A stretch of DNA of 64,000 bases, taken from contig NC_088805.1 in NCBI RefSeq assembly GCF_011386835.1, positions 13,388,836 to 13,452,835 of the forward strand, read 5' to 3'. Position 1 is the stretch's first letter. Each line of letters opens with the position of its first letter. The notes below the pieces were generated by a model. It was not told the DNA's origin. It saw only the letters and a program-made list of their open reading frames with translations, and made no database searches. The translations under genes and the position numbers were made by a program. Positions 32,931-43,007 of the stretch are shown in pieces. Origin of the DNA: Chrysemys picta bellii. Lineage: Eukaryota > Chordata > Testudines > Emydidae.

Positions 32931-33342
32931 CCCATATGGATTAAAGGGGCACTCACAGTAGCAAGAGCAGCTTTCAGGATGTAGAGCCTTCAGGAAACCC
33001 CTCTCTTTCTGTCACACTTGGAAAGCCAGTACTGAAAAACTTGTGCTTTGGGCTTTGTGAAGTTTAGCTCACTGTGCTGCTCAGGGCTGATAATGATTTA
33101 CATGCAGGGACCAGCTGTATCTGCAAAGATTACACGCGTTCGGTAACTAATGATAGTTACTGGAATATAGAAGCAAAAGAGAAATTTCTCCTTACAGTCC
33201 ATCTGATGGCAAGCTCAGCCTCACTCTGGTAACCCTGGTGAGGCTGATTGTTCTGGATAATGGAGCAAGGAGGGAATTTTTGAGAGATTTCCCCCAAAAG
33301 AGAATTTTTAAGTGAGTAAATTCTTCCAGGACTTAACAGGAA
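32931..33342. other. Intergenic DNA, nothing recognised
   Basis: No supported feature. Confidence 0.35.
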
Positions 33343-34262
33343 TAGAATCCTAGAATATCATGGTTGGAAGGGACCTCAGGAGGTCATCTAGTCCAACCCC
33401 CTGCTCAAAGCAGGACCAATTCCCAACTAAATCGTTCCAGCCAGGGCTTTGTCAAGCCTGACCTTAAAAACCTCTAAGGAAGGAGATTCCACCACCTCCC
33501 TAGGTAACCCATTCCAGTGGTTCACCACCCTCCTAGTGAAAAAGTTTTTCCTAATATCCAACCTAAACCTCCCCCACTGCAACTTGAGACCATTAGTCCT
33601 TGTTCTGTCATCTGGTACCACTGAGAACAGTCTAGATCCATCCTCTTTTGAAGCCCCTTTCAGGTAGTTGAAAGCACCTATCAAATCCCCCCTCATTCTT
33701 CTCTTCTGCCGACTAAACAATCCCAGTTCTCTCAGCCTCTCCTCATGAGTCATATGCGCCAGCCCCCTAATCATTTTTGTTGCCCTCTGCTGGGCTCTTT
33801 CTAATTTTTCCACATCCTTCTTGTAGTGTGGGGCCCAAAACTGGACATAGTACACCTCTACCTCGATATAACGCTGTCCTTGGGAGCCAAAAAATCTTAC
33901 TGCGTTATAGGTGAAACCACGGTATATCGAACTTGCTTTGATCCACCGGAGTGCACAGCCCCGCCCCCCCGGAGCACTGCTTTATCACATTATATCCGAA
34001 TTCGTGTTATATCGGGTCGTGTTATATCGAGGTAGAGGTGTACTCCAGATGAGGGCTTCTCCAATGTCGAATAGAGGGGAATGATCACGTTCCTCGATCT
34101 GCTGGCAATGCCCCTACTGATACAGCCCCAAATGCCATTAGCCTTCTTGGCAACAAGAGCACACTGTTGACTCATCCAGCTTCTCGTCCACTGTAACCCC
34201 TAGGTCCTTTTCTGCAGAACTTCTGCCTAGCCACTCGGTCCCTAATCTGTAGTCTGTAAACA
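33343..34262 (-). repeat. CR1 LINE 3' half, minus strand, interrupted
   Basis: The 142-residue frame 33427-33855 (minus) is the end of CR1 ORF2 (blocks [47 protein letters not shown]). The coding sequence continues to the right of a 188-bp MITE at 33853-34040, as far as about 34262. The tail 'gaatatcatggttggaaggg' lies at the left end. No full-length ORF. Confidence 0.93.
33853..34040. mobile_element. Tc1/mariner-type MITE in CR1, TA duplication
   Basis: Left end cacctctacctcgatataac and right end gttatatcgaggtagaggtg are exact inverted repeats. TA flanks both sides (33851-33852, 34041-34042) and removing the element restores the CR1 frame (…ggacatag-ta-ctccagat…). Subterminal 'gttatatc' blocks repeat inside. 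A second copy is at 39699-39888. Confidence 0.95.
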
Positions 34263-34474
34263 TGCTGCTGACTCTCTGTGAGCTCAGGCTACCCTTCTAG
34301 TGAAGCCAATGAATCAGGACTAAGGCATGGGTCCAGCATTTGTTTCAAAATCTATTGTAGAGATTTCACTGGGCATGAGCAACAGGTCTCAGGGAGAGGG
34401 GAAGGAGCCTTCAGAGATGCAGAGCCTACCTTTCCCTGCAGCCCATGCTGGGGCTCTGCAGCCTGGGCCTACAA

Positions 34475-34770
34475 GTGTACGTCTTTATTGCAGCTGGGAG
34501 TGTGCCTCCCAGCTGATGTGGCCACACGTGCTAGCTTCACTGGAACCAGTGCGCTCAGAATAGCACTGTGGATGTTCTGGAAGCATGGACAGCGTCATGG
34601 GCTAGCGACCCTCGCTCAGACCCAGGGGGTTGAGTGGTCTTATGCTTGGATGGCTAGACTGTGCCACTGCCCGTGCGACAACATCCATGCTGCTATTTTT
34701 AGCCTGCTAGCTCAAGTGGCGCTAGCATGTGTCCGAATACCCAGGCTGGAGGTGCAGGGTGGACATACCC
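34475..34770. mobile_element. Harbinger-like MITE, about 296 bp
   Basis: The right end 'gtggacataccc' followed by TAA (34771-34773) and the left end 'gtgtacgtctttattgcagc' are inverted counterparts with the tgtc-ac core of the Harbinger ends in this window; 'gctgggag' and 'ctcccagc' also mirror. The left flank is caa, so the TAA duplication is imperfect. Confidence 0.6.
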
Positions 34771-34773
34771 TAA

Positions 34774-35929
34774 GACTTTTTCTACTGACGTGGTTCATTC
34801 TGAGAAGGGGAAACTGGCAAAATCTACAATAGCAAAATGGAACCAGAAGACCATTCCATTCAGGATTCCCAGCCCATTTCCTGACTGATACACTGGAGAG
34901 TCAAGTGACATCCACCCACTCCTCTGGTTGAGGTGCGCACAACTAGAGAGTTTGTTCTCTTTTAAGAAAACAGTGTTACGGGTGTGAAGCAAGGTGGTTG
35001 GATCAATGGGTCTGGTTTTAGCCCACCTCTGCTTACAACTTCTTTGTTCACGGTACACCCGGATTCTCCACCCGTAAGCTGCAGCTCAAACGCAAACCAA
35101 GCAATCAGCACTATTGAGTTTAGGATAAAGCCATGCTGTGGAAATCGCCTTCCTTCCAAATATGAACTTCTACCTCTTCTCTCCCCCTCCTTCCTCAATT
35201 CTCCCCCCTTACTTGTTAGGATGCTCTTCTCTTTAAATGCTGGGCCAGATCCTTGGATGATGTAAATCAGCAAGCTGCATTGAGGAAACCCACACAACCA
35301 CCCAAATAGAGAGCAAACAGAATCTCCTCTGCTAGGGAAGGAAGATTCATTAAGTCTGCTAGGGACTTCATCATACAGTCCTAATTTACCTGGAAATGAT
35401 GATAGCTAGCTATCACCATTTAACTAGCTAACTAGATCCCGTGTCTCTCTGAACTCCGGTGAACAGTTATCTGCACATCTCAGTCCAAATAAGAGCAGAA
35501 TAAGCTAATAATGGAAAGCTTGCTTCTTTCTCTCCAGCTATCAGGGAGTAAGCACATTGCTGTTACTCTGTGTATTGGCCTACCCTGCGGGCCCTGGCAG
35601 CAAGCACGAAATAGCCTCTATCTTATGCAAGAATACAAGAAAACATCGCTTCCTTCACCAGATGGTCAAGGAAACTTAGGTTGATTTTGGCTTTTTTTCT
35701 TTCACTTGTGTTTTACTTTGAAAATCCCCAGTAGTACTGGATCTTCAAGAGAGTGGTTTATGCTTCCAATTTCTTGCACAATCTGCCTTTGGAATTTTGC
35801 CTTAACTACATGCTTACCCACTTTCCCACAACAGCTTGCCACTTAAAAGAGTACGTCTTCTCTCAGCTATTTCACAGACTTTGCTTTAAAGAGAAACTGA
35901 TCTTGTGCCAGCATGCTCTCCTAGTCTGA
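34774..35929. other. Intergenic DNA, nothing recognised
   Basis: No exon, RNA gene or transposon that I can support. The 111-codon frame at 34962-35297 (minus) has no known domain. Confidence 0.35.
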
Positions 35930-36106
35930 ATATGGGACGGGGGATAGGAACTCCTGTGTTAAATCTCAGCCCTGCTACTCACTCACTATAAGGCCTTGAC
36001 CAAGTCACTGACTTTTTCTCTGCCTCAGGTTCCCCATCTGTAAAATGGGAGTAGTAATAGTTGCCTGCCTTGAAGGAGTGTTGTGGGGAATCAATCAGTT
36101 AATGTC
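35930..36106 (+). repeat. MIR-like SINE, split by the Harbinger insertion
   Basis: The phrases 'tctctgcctcaggttcccc' and 'atctgtaaaatgggagtagt' are the MIR/CORE-SINE sense core. Its 3' part 'caatcagttaatgtctaa' ends at the Harbinger's left target site; the expected continuation (gaagtgctag) resumes at 41012, right after the Harbinger. Confidence 0.75.
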
Positions 36107-36986
36107 TAAGGGTATGTCTACTCTGGCAGAGATACAGCGCCGGCAGTTACAGCGCAGCTCAGAGAGCGCTGAAGAGAAACTGCTGTTGTGTGTTCACACT
36201 GTCAGCTGCCTGCGCAATAGTGTGTTCACACTTGTGGCACTTGCAGCGGTATTCGGAGCAGTGCACTCTGGGGAGCTATCCCACAGAGCATCTCTTCCTC
36301 TTCTGCTGCTAAGAGTTGTGGGAAGGTGAAGAGGGTCGCAGGGCATCCTGGGTCCTGTCCCAATGCCCCATGATGCATTGCTTCGCATCCCAGCAATCCC
36401 TGTGCTTCCATCCGCATTTAGTGCCACCTTTCAACGGTTTGTGTACTGCACACTATGCCTCTTCGGTCTGCAGGAATGGATCCTGAACTGTTGACCAGTC
36501 TGCTGCTCGCTCTAACACGTCACGAGTGGCAGTGGAGTTATTCCTGAAATTACAAAGGCAAGAGGAGTGCGACATTGATCTTGCCACGCGTACTAGCTAC
36601 GATACGAGATTGCTTGTGGCATTCACAGAGGTGCTGACCATGGTGGAATGCCGCTTTTGGGCTCAGGAAACAAGCACTGAGTGATGGGATCACATTGTCA
36701 AGCACATCTGGGATGATGAGCAGTGGCTGCAGAACTTTTGGATGAGGAAAGAAACATCCATGGGACTGTGTGATGAGCTTGCCCCAGCCCTGCGGCGCAA
36801 GGACACGAGAATGAGAGCTGCCCTGCTACTGGAGAAGTGCATGGTGATTGCACTGTGGAAGCTGGCTACTCCAGATTGCTACCGATCAGTCACTAACCAG
36901 TTCAGAGTGGGAAAGTCGACCATTGGATTCATGTTGACAGAAGCGGGCAAGGCCATTAATCACATCCTGCTCCCAAAGACCGTGAC

Positions 36987-37060
36987 CTGCCTTTGTAATT
37001 TCAGGAATAACTCCACTGCCCCTCGTGACGTGTTACAGTGAGCAGCATACTGGTCACTGG
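36987..37060 (-). repeat. Inverted copy of Harbinger sequence at the CR1 5' junction
   Basis: Read in reverse, this 70-odd bp segment repeats 36490-36563 of the same element ('gtcacgag', 'ggcagtggagttattcctga', 'aattacaaaggca') with about four differences. It matches this copy better than the one at 21310-21383. It sits exactly between the interrupted transposase and the 5' end of the CR1. Confidence 0.9.
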
Positions 37061-37062
37061 CA

Positions 37063-37645
37063 CTAGAAAAGGGCAACTAAAATGATTAGGGGTTTGGAAA
37101 GGGTCCCATATGAGGAGAGATTAAAGAGGCTAGGACTCTTCAGCTTGGAAAAGAGGAGACTAAGGGGGGATATGATAGAGGTATATAAAATCATGAGTGA
37201 TGTGGAGAAAGTGGATAAGGAAAAGTTATTTACTTATTCCCATAATATAAGAACTAGGGGTCACCAAATAAAATTAATAGGCAGCAGGTTTAAAACAAAT
37301 ACAAGGAAGTTCTTCTTCACGCAGCGCACAGTCAACTTGTGGAACTCCTTACCTGAGGAGGTTGTCAAGGGTAGGACTATAACAGCATTTAAAAGAGAAC
37401 TGGATAAATTCATGGTGGTTAAGTCCATTAATGGCTATTAGCCAAGATGGGTAAGGAATGGTGTCCCTAGCCTCTGCTTGTCAGAGGGTGGTGAGGGACG
37501 GCAGGAGAGAGATCACTTGATCATTGCCTGTTGGTCCACTCCCTCTGGGGCACCTGGCATTGGCCACTGTCGGTAGACAGGATACTGGGCTAGATGGACC
37601 TTTGGTTTGACCCGGTACAGCCGTTCTTATGTTCTTATGACTCTG
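37063..37645 (+). repeat. CR1 LINE inserted in the Harbinger
   Basis: The 119-codon frame 37082-37441 is the end of CR1 ORF2 ([36 protein letters not shown]). The 3' UTR holds 'acaggatactgggctagatg' and ends with the repeated ttcttatg unit. The Harbinger gene resumes immediately after (tctgggcaacg), so the CR1 is younger than the Harbinger. Confidence 0.95.
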
Positions 37646-38636
37646 GGCAACGTGAGTGACACTGTAGGTGGCTTTGCACAAATGGGTTTCCCTAACTGTA
37701 GAGGGGCAATAGATGGGACGCATATTCCAATTCTGGCACCAGCCCACCTAGCCACCAAGTAGATTAATGGCAAGGGGTATTTCTCTATGGTTCTCCAGGC
37801 GCCGGTGGATCACAGTGGACATTTCACGGACATTAGCGCAGGCTGGTCTGGAAAGGTGCAGGACACATGCATCTTTCGGAACACTGGCCTGATCAGGAAG
37901 CTGCAAGCAGGGACTTTCTTCCCGGACTAGAAGATCACTGTAGGGGAAGTCGAAATGCCCATTGTGATCCTGGGAGACCCCACCTACCCCTTAATGCCGT
38001 GGCTTACGAATCCATACACAGGGCACCTTGACAGCAGCAAAGAGCAGTTCAACAACAGGCTGAGCCAGTGTAGAATGACCGTTGAGTGTGCTTTTGGCAG
38101 TTTAAAGGCCCGCTGGCACTGCCTAGATGGGACGCTGGACCTGGCCAATGACAATATTTCTATGCTTACAGCCGCATGCTGTAAGCTCCATAACATTTGT
38201 GAAGGGAAGGGTGAAAGCTTCACTCAGGGCTTGACCACAGAAGTTCAGCGCCTGGAGGCTGAGCTTGAATAGCCAGAGTCCAGGGCTATTAGAGGGGCGC
38301 AGTGCAGGGCCATAGGGATCAGGGCTGCCTTGAGGAAGCAATTTGAAGCTGAAAGCCACTAATATTTGTTGCTATGCTCAGGAGTGCAGTGCTTGTAATG
38401 CTAGGAGGTGATTGTGACTGGTGCAGACGATGCACTATGAAGGTTTAACATAACTGTCTGTTGCTTTGCAGGGCTCTGTTTGCTCTCAATTAATAGAATA
38501 CAGATTGCTTTCAAACCACCACAATTTTTTTATTAAAAAACAACAACCGGAGGAGAGAGACAAACAATAAAACACATCAGCACTGAGGGGGATGGCGGAA
38601 GGGAAGATCCCAGGAGGAGGTGGGGTCCCGGGACAG

Positions 38637-40665
38637 TTAAAGATTTGTGTATGTCCAGGGATCATATCCACTCCTTTGGAGTACAGTGCAGCGGGTACTG
38701 TACTTCAGCAGGGCTAAACTGCAGAGGGCTGGATGTTGAGTAGTGGGTACTGGGAGGCCGCAGTGCTGGACTGTGATGGGGGAGGAGTGGAATGCCATGG
38801 ATACAGACTGGAGCCAGGGCATTGATAAAAGTGTGTTGGCAGTGTCTGGTGGGGGGCGCATGGGAAAGAGTTTTGTAACAGCAGCTGCAGGGGAGGGCAG
38901 GCACGCAGCTGCTCGGTTTGCAGTGCTAGTATCACCTGAAGCGTGTCCACTTGGGTGCTCCATAACGTTGAAAAGCCCCTCCGTGGCTTCATTCTGGCAC
39001 GCTGCATTCTCATTTTGGTCCCTCTTCTCGCTGTCCCACCAGTCCTTCAATTCCTGTTTTTCAGCTGTGGAGTGCATCATAACCTCACGCAGAAAGTCCT
39101 CCTTAGTTCTTCGTGGCCGCTTTCTAATTCTGCGCAGCCATTCAGCCACCGATAACAGAGAGGGAGGCTGGGCTCTCAAGGTCATCTCTGTGAAGCCAAA
39201 ACACAACATTTTACAGAAGCAGTATTGTTTGCAACACACAGAACACTTGATTTAAAACACAGCCACTATTCACATACCTGTCACTAACTGGCTGACCCAC
39301 GACAAGCACACATGAGCCACAAGACCCCCAAAAGGGTGAGTAGCCGCAGGGGCAGAGTAAATCAGTGTTCCCAGACCCTACTGTACACTGGGCACGTGGT
39401 TCTTGGGAAGAGCCAGCACTGTAGGGGAGACCTGATAATCATTCCTGTCCCCACATTTTCCATAGGCTGACTTCATTATGGAAGATATCTCGCTGCTGAG
39501 GGTGAGCAGGGAATCAAGGGAGGGTCTTCTCCAAGACTGCAGCTTCCAACCTGGCCCCTATGCAGCTTGCCTGTGTGCAGCAATGGTTCCCACCCCACCA
39601 CCCCCAGTGACGGCAGAGTGGTGCGGGGAAGTTACCGTTAATGGGGCAAGAAACAAAGCAGCTCTGCCTAAGAACCTGCAGCAGCGGATTGCCCAGTACA
39701 CCTCTACCCCGCTATAACGCTGTCCTCGGGAGCCAAAAAATCTTACCATGATATAGGTGAAACCGCGTTATATCGAACTTGCTTTGATCCACCGGAGTGC
39801 GCAGCCCCGCCCCCCCCCGGAGCGCTGCTTTACCGCGTTATATCCGAATTCGTGTTATATCGGGTCGCGTTATATCGGGGTAGAGGTGTATCTCCATGAC
39901 AGTTTCCTGCAGATCTCTGAGGCAGATTCCTGTGAAGCGCAGGAGTCAATCAACACCCTGTTCTGCTAGGCATGTGGTGGTACGCACATCACACAGACAC
40001 AAGCCTGCTTTCTGCAACCCTCCTGCCCCCAACAACTTGCTTCAGCAATTCCCAAAAACAAAGCCACTTACCAGGGGCCTCCTCTCCTGTTTGCGCTTCG
40101 CCAAGATCCGACAGCTGTGCCTGGCTAGCCTCCTCCAGGGTAGAGAAGAGCTCCTGGCTGCATGCATCTCTGACCTCCAACTCCTCCTCTGCCTCTGGAT
40201 CCCCCTCCCCCTCCTCATTTAAGATTTCCTCCTCCTGGCTTGGTCCACTCTCGACTGGCACGCAAGCCACCCAAGTATCCACAGTGGCCTTTGCAGTGGA
40301 GATGGGGTCGCCATCGAGTATCGCATCCAGCTTTTTGTAGAACCAGCAGCTCGTGAGCGCAGCACCGGAGCAGCAGTTTGCCTCTCATGCCTTGTGGCAG
40401 GCGTTCTGCAGCTCCTTCACTTTGACCCTGCACTGCAGTGGGTCCTGGTCATGGCCCCTTTCTGTCGTGCATCGTCAAATCTGTCTGTAGGTATCATAAT
40501 TCCTATGGCTGGAGCACAGCTGGGACTGCACAGCCTCCTCTCCCCAAATGCTGAGGACGTCCAGCAGCTCGGCATTGCTCCAAGCGGGGGATCGTCTGGT
40601 GTGTGGAGCAGGCACCTGGCCACCTGGAAAGATGCGCTGAGACCACTGCACGCATCACCGAGCAA
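38637..40665 (-). pseudogene. Harbinger Myb/SANT-like protein pseudogene, two exons
   Basis: In active Harbinger elements this protein brings the transposase to the nucleus and the element ends. Exon 1 (about 40665 to 40072) encodes a Myb-like trihelix, seen as WSNAELLDVLSIWGEEAV and later CRVKVKELQNACHKA, followed by an acidic linker (NEEGEGDPEAEEELEV). A donor (CTG, gtaagtgg) lies at 40071-40070 and an acceptor (ttcacag) at 39189-39188. Exon 2 (39187-38637) has a basic block RKRPRRTKEDFLREVM and a coiled-coil-like EKQELKDWWDSEKRDQNEN. Exon 1 is spread over more than one frame and contains a stop, so it is inactive. A mariner-type MITE sits in the intron. The exact start is not certain. Confidence 0.82.
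39699..39888. mobile_element. Tc1/mariner-type MITE in the Harbinger intron
   Basis: Same family as 33853-34040: ends cacctctaccccgctataac and gttatatcggggtagaggtg, flanked by TA at 39697-39698 and 39889-39890. The two copies are collinear throughout ('gggagccaaaaaatcttac', 'gctttgatccaccggagtg'). Confidence 0.95.
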
Positions 40666-41011
40666 ACAGGAAGGGGACTTTCAAAATTCCCAAGGAATTC
40701 AAGGGGTGGGGCTAACAGTCGGTCACCTGAGGGCAGAGCAGTAGAGTTCAAACCAATGACCAAAAAGGCAAAAACAGGCATTGTGGGACACCTCCCGGAG
40801 GCCAATCACAGCGCTGTAATCTACACTGGCACCGCAGCGCTGTACCCCTGGCACAGAAAGCTGTATGCCTCTCATTGGGGTGGTTTTTTTACAGCGCTGC
40901 AACTGGGCCGTTTCTGTGCACTCAGTGGCTTGGCAGTGTGTACACCTCGGGAGTTAAAATGCAGAAAGCTGCTTTACCGCGCAGAAACACGCCACTGTAG
41001 ACAAGGCCTAA

Positions 41012-41709
41012 GAAGTGCTAGATGCATGGTGAGCATTTTTCTGAGAGTGGGCCTGGGTGAGACTTGGTGTGTTAATGAAGAATTTTCCTTGCCCTGTTTT
41101 CTAAACTGTAAGTTCTGTTTAAAGCTTCAGGCATGTACCTGCTTTCCCCACTATTCCCTGGAACGGCAGCTGCTGAATTTCTCTGCAATGCTGTGGTGAA
41201 GCTCAGAATGCACTAGTCACTTTCTATTTAAAGGAGAAGAAAATGCAGATGTGTCAATGTTAGCAGCAGACTCACTGGCTGCCACAAGTTTCATATGCGA
41301 ATAAACAGAATGTCCAAATCTTGCATTTGGATACTCAGATAAGTACCTAGGCAGGTGAACTGTGCTAATGGAATACGGAACTGCATGATTGCAAGGTGAT
41401 TATTAAAATACGCACACCCAATGACACTTAAGTAAGAACAATGTGTTCAGCATTATGTTAGAGACATAAAGCAGAAAGATTCTAATCAGAGAGGATGATA
41501 TAAATGAAAACACAGAGATAAGGAAAAAGGAAATGTTTTTGATAATCTTAAACAAGACTGTTCACTTACTGCCATTTCCCATATATCCTCTGGGAGACTG
41601 AATGCCAACTTGATAGGAAAACACAACACTGAGCATTGCTTCTGGTGGGTAATACCGACAGAACCCAATATTGGCCTTTCTTCAAGCAATTTAACAGCAG
41701 TTCTGCCAG
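41012..41709. other. Intergenic DNA, SINE remnant then unrecognised
   Basis: The first few tens of bases continue the split MIR-like SINE (see 35930-36106). The rest shows no gene or clear repeat. Confidence 0.35.
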
Positions 41710-41804
41710 AATCATAGAATATCAGGGTTGGAAGGGACCTCAGGAGGTATCTAGTCCAACCCCCTGCTCAAAGCAGGACCAATTCCCAACTAAATCATCC
41801 CAGC
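41710..41804 (-). repeat. CR1 LINE 3' end, minus strand
   Basis: 'atcatagaatatcagggttg' through 'gaccaattcccaactaaatc' is the antisense CR1 tail. It directly abuts the SINE at 41806. Confidence 0.93.
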
Positions 41805-41805
41805 A

Positions 41806-41953
41806 AAAAGGGTCATCGAGTCCAGCCCCCTGCCTTCACTAGCAGGACCAAGTACTGATTTTGCTCCAGATCCCTAAGTGGCCCCCTCAAGGATTGAACT
41901 CACAACGCTGGGTTTAGCAGGCCAATACTCAAACCACTGAGCTATCCCTCCCA
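41806..41953 (-). repeat. tRNA-derived turtle SINE, minus strand
   Basis: Reverse copy of the SINE family at 11404-11572 with body 'gcaggaccaagtactgat', B box region 'ggattgaactc' (41891-41901) and A box region 'ccactgagcta' (41935-41945). Confidence 0.93.
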
Positions 41954-42010
41954 AAATAATAGCTATGCTTTATCCTTCAGTTTACTAACCAATCATTCAC
42001 CACAACATGC

Positions 42011-42083
42011 CTTGGCTGGATTAGAACCAAGTAGGCAGCAAAATGCTCTAGAGCCAACTCCCTGAGCCATTCAGCCAGCCAAG
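42011..42083 (-). repeat. tRNA-like SINE head, different family
   Basis: On the minus strand the A-box-like 'tggctcagggagttgg' and the B-box-like 'ggttctaatcc' are correctly spaced for a pol III promoter. It differs from the other SINEs here. It could be an old SINE or a tRNA pseudogene; no cloverleaf acceptor stem was verified. Confidence 0.4.
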
Positions 42084-42509
42084 GGGAAAGTTTGAAACCT
42101 GAATCCCTCCCTACTACTGGGAAAACAGCAGAACAGTTCCATTAGCTCCACCAGTACAGAAGAGATCGATCACACATGAGCGGAACTGCCATATCCCAAA
42201 AGCAATGCAGCGAATATATCTGTCCATTCATCACAGTGGGAGACCTGCCACCTGGGTTATTTGTATGAAGCTGGCATGATAAGCTCACAGGTCTACATAG
42301 ATTTTTGAAGGAGAGGAAACAGCAAGTTTTAGACTTCTGTTCTCCTTCACTCTTCAAAGTCAGATCCCTTGGGAGGATGGGGCGGGGGGAAGAACTATGT
42401 CAGTGGCTTTTCCACCTTGGCACCCCATAAGGCTAAATATTACAGTGGCTTGCTCCTTAAGTCATTGCATTCATTGTCAAGGAATAGGACATCCAGGCCT
42501 ACTTTTCTT

Positions 42510-42602
42510 CCAACACCAGTGTCAATCAGGAGTAACTCACCTAAAGTCAGTGAAGTTACGCTGTCAAACACTGGTGCAAAAGTGAGATGAGAATCAGGCT
42601 TT
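42510..42602. repeat. Old palindromic repeat
   Basis: 'accagtgtcaatcaggagtaac' left half and 'gttacgctgtcaaacactggt' right half mirror around 'taaagtcagtgaag'. Same old class as 44905-44998. Confidence 0.5.
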
Positions 42603-42821
42603 GGGTCGGACACTCAGGAAAAATGAAATCAAAGGAAAATAAATGTAGCTCTCCTCCTAACAGTATGTGCCACTCAAAGCTGCTAAACTAACACTATAGC
42701 ATGTTCACCTTCAGGATTCAAGCAGCAGCAGCTATGTCACTGCCCCAGGGTATCAGCTTGGGACAGTAGTACAGTGGTCACGCCTGTGTCTATCCCAGTT
42801 GGGGCTCCGAAGTAGAGCCCT

Positions 42822-43007
42822 GTGTGGGACTATTTTTTTAATCCTGCTCCGAGAATATCCACTCCTGCGCCGCCAGTGAGTGTTGGGGGGCAGTTTCCCC
42901 CTGCCCCCCCAAGCCTGCTCCCCCACCCCCTGTGGAGGCCTGGGGATGCCCCCCCCCCCCGGGGAAGGGGGCTGCATAGGGCACCAAAATGTCTAGGGAC
43001 GGCCCTG
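42822..43007. repeat. GC-rich transposon fragment (hAT-like end)
   Basis: A C-rich block ends with 'tctagggacggccctg', resembling the right ends of the hAT group at 780-1424 and 53799-54213. No matching left end or target duplication was found, so it is probably truncated. Confidence 0.4.

Larger units (their letters stand above)
36476..38272 (+). pseudogene. PIF/Harbinger transposase pseudogene, split by CR1
   Basis: Collinear with the transposase at 21292-22510. It starts with a peptide MDPELLTS and ends at 38272. Stop codons replace a tryptophan (tgg to tga at 36682) and a tyrosine (tac to tag at 37760), another stop lies near 37927, and a CR1 with an inverted 5' piece (36987-37645) is inserted in the middle. 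The C-terminal frame 37955-38272 keeps the second catalytic block (VILGDPTYPL) and the third (VECAFGSLKARWHCL). Not functional. Confidence 0.92.
36110..41008 (+). mobile_element. Full-length PIF/Harbinger transposon, decayed
   Basis: The element has terminal inverted repeats (left gggtatgtctactctggcag; right, inverted, ggccttgtctacagtggcgt) and the TAA target duplication of this superfamily on both sides (36107-36109, 41009-41011). It carries the two genes typical of autonomous PIF/Harbinger elements: a DDE transposase on the plus strand and a Myb/SANT-like DNA-binding protein on the minus strand, arranged tail to tail. It is interrupted by a CR1 (37063-37645) and a mariner-type MITE (39699-39888), so its own length was about 4.1 kb. 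Both genes are disabled. Confidence 0.92.

Noticed and set aside
32325..32984. 219-codon Gly-rich open frame
   Set aside because: It reads through the 164-bp tandem repeat; other frames give equally long products and it runs past the element border.
36742..37041. 99-codon frame as an independent gene
   Set aside because: It is a piece of the Harbinger transposase running into the inverted fragment at the CR1 junction.
42011..42083. A functional tRNA gene on the minus strand
   Set aside because: Promoter-like boxes are present but I could not form an acceptor stem or identify an anticodon loop, so only a tRNA-like SINE head is called.
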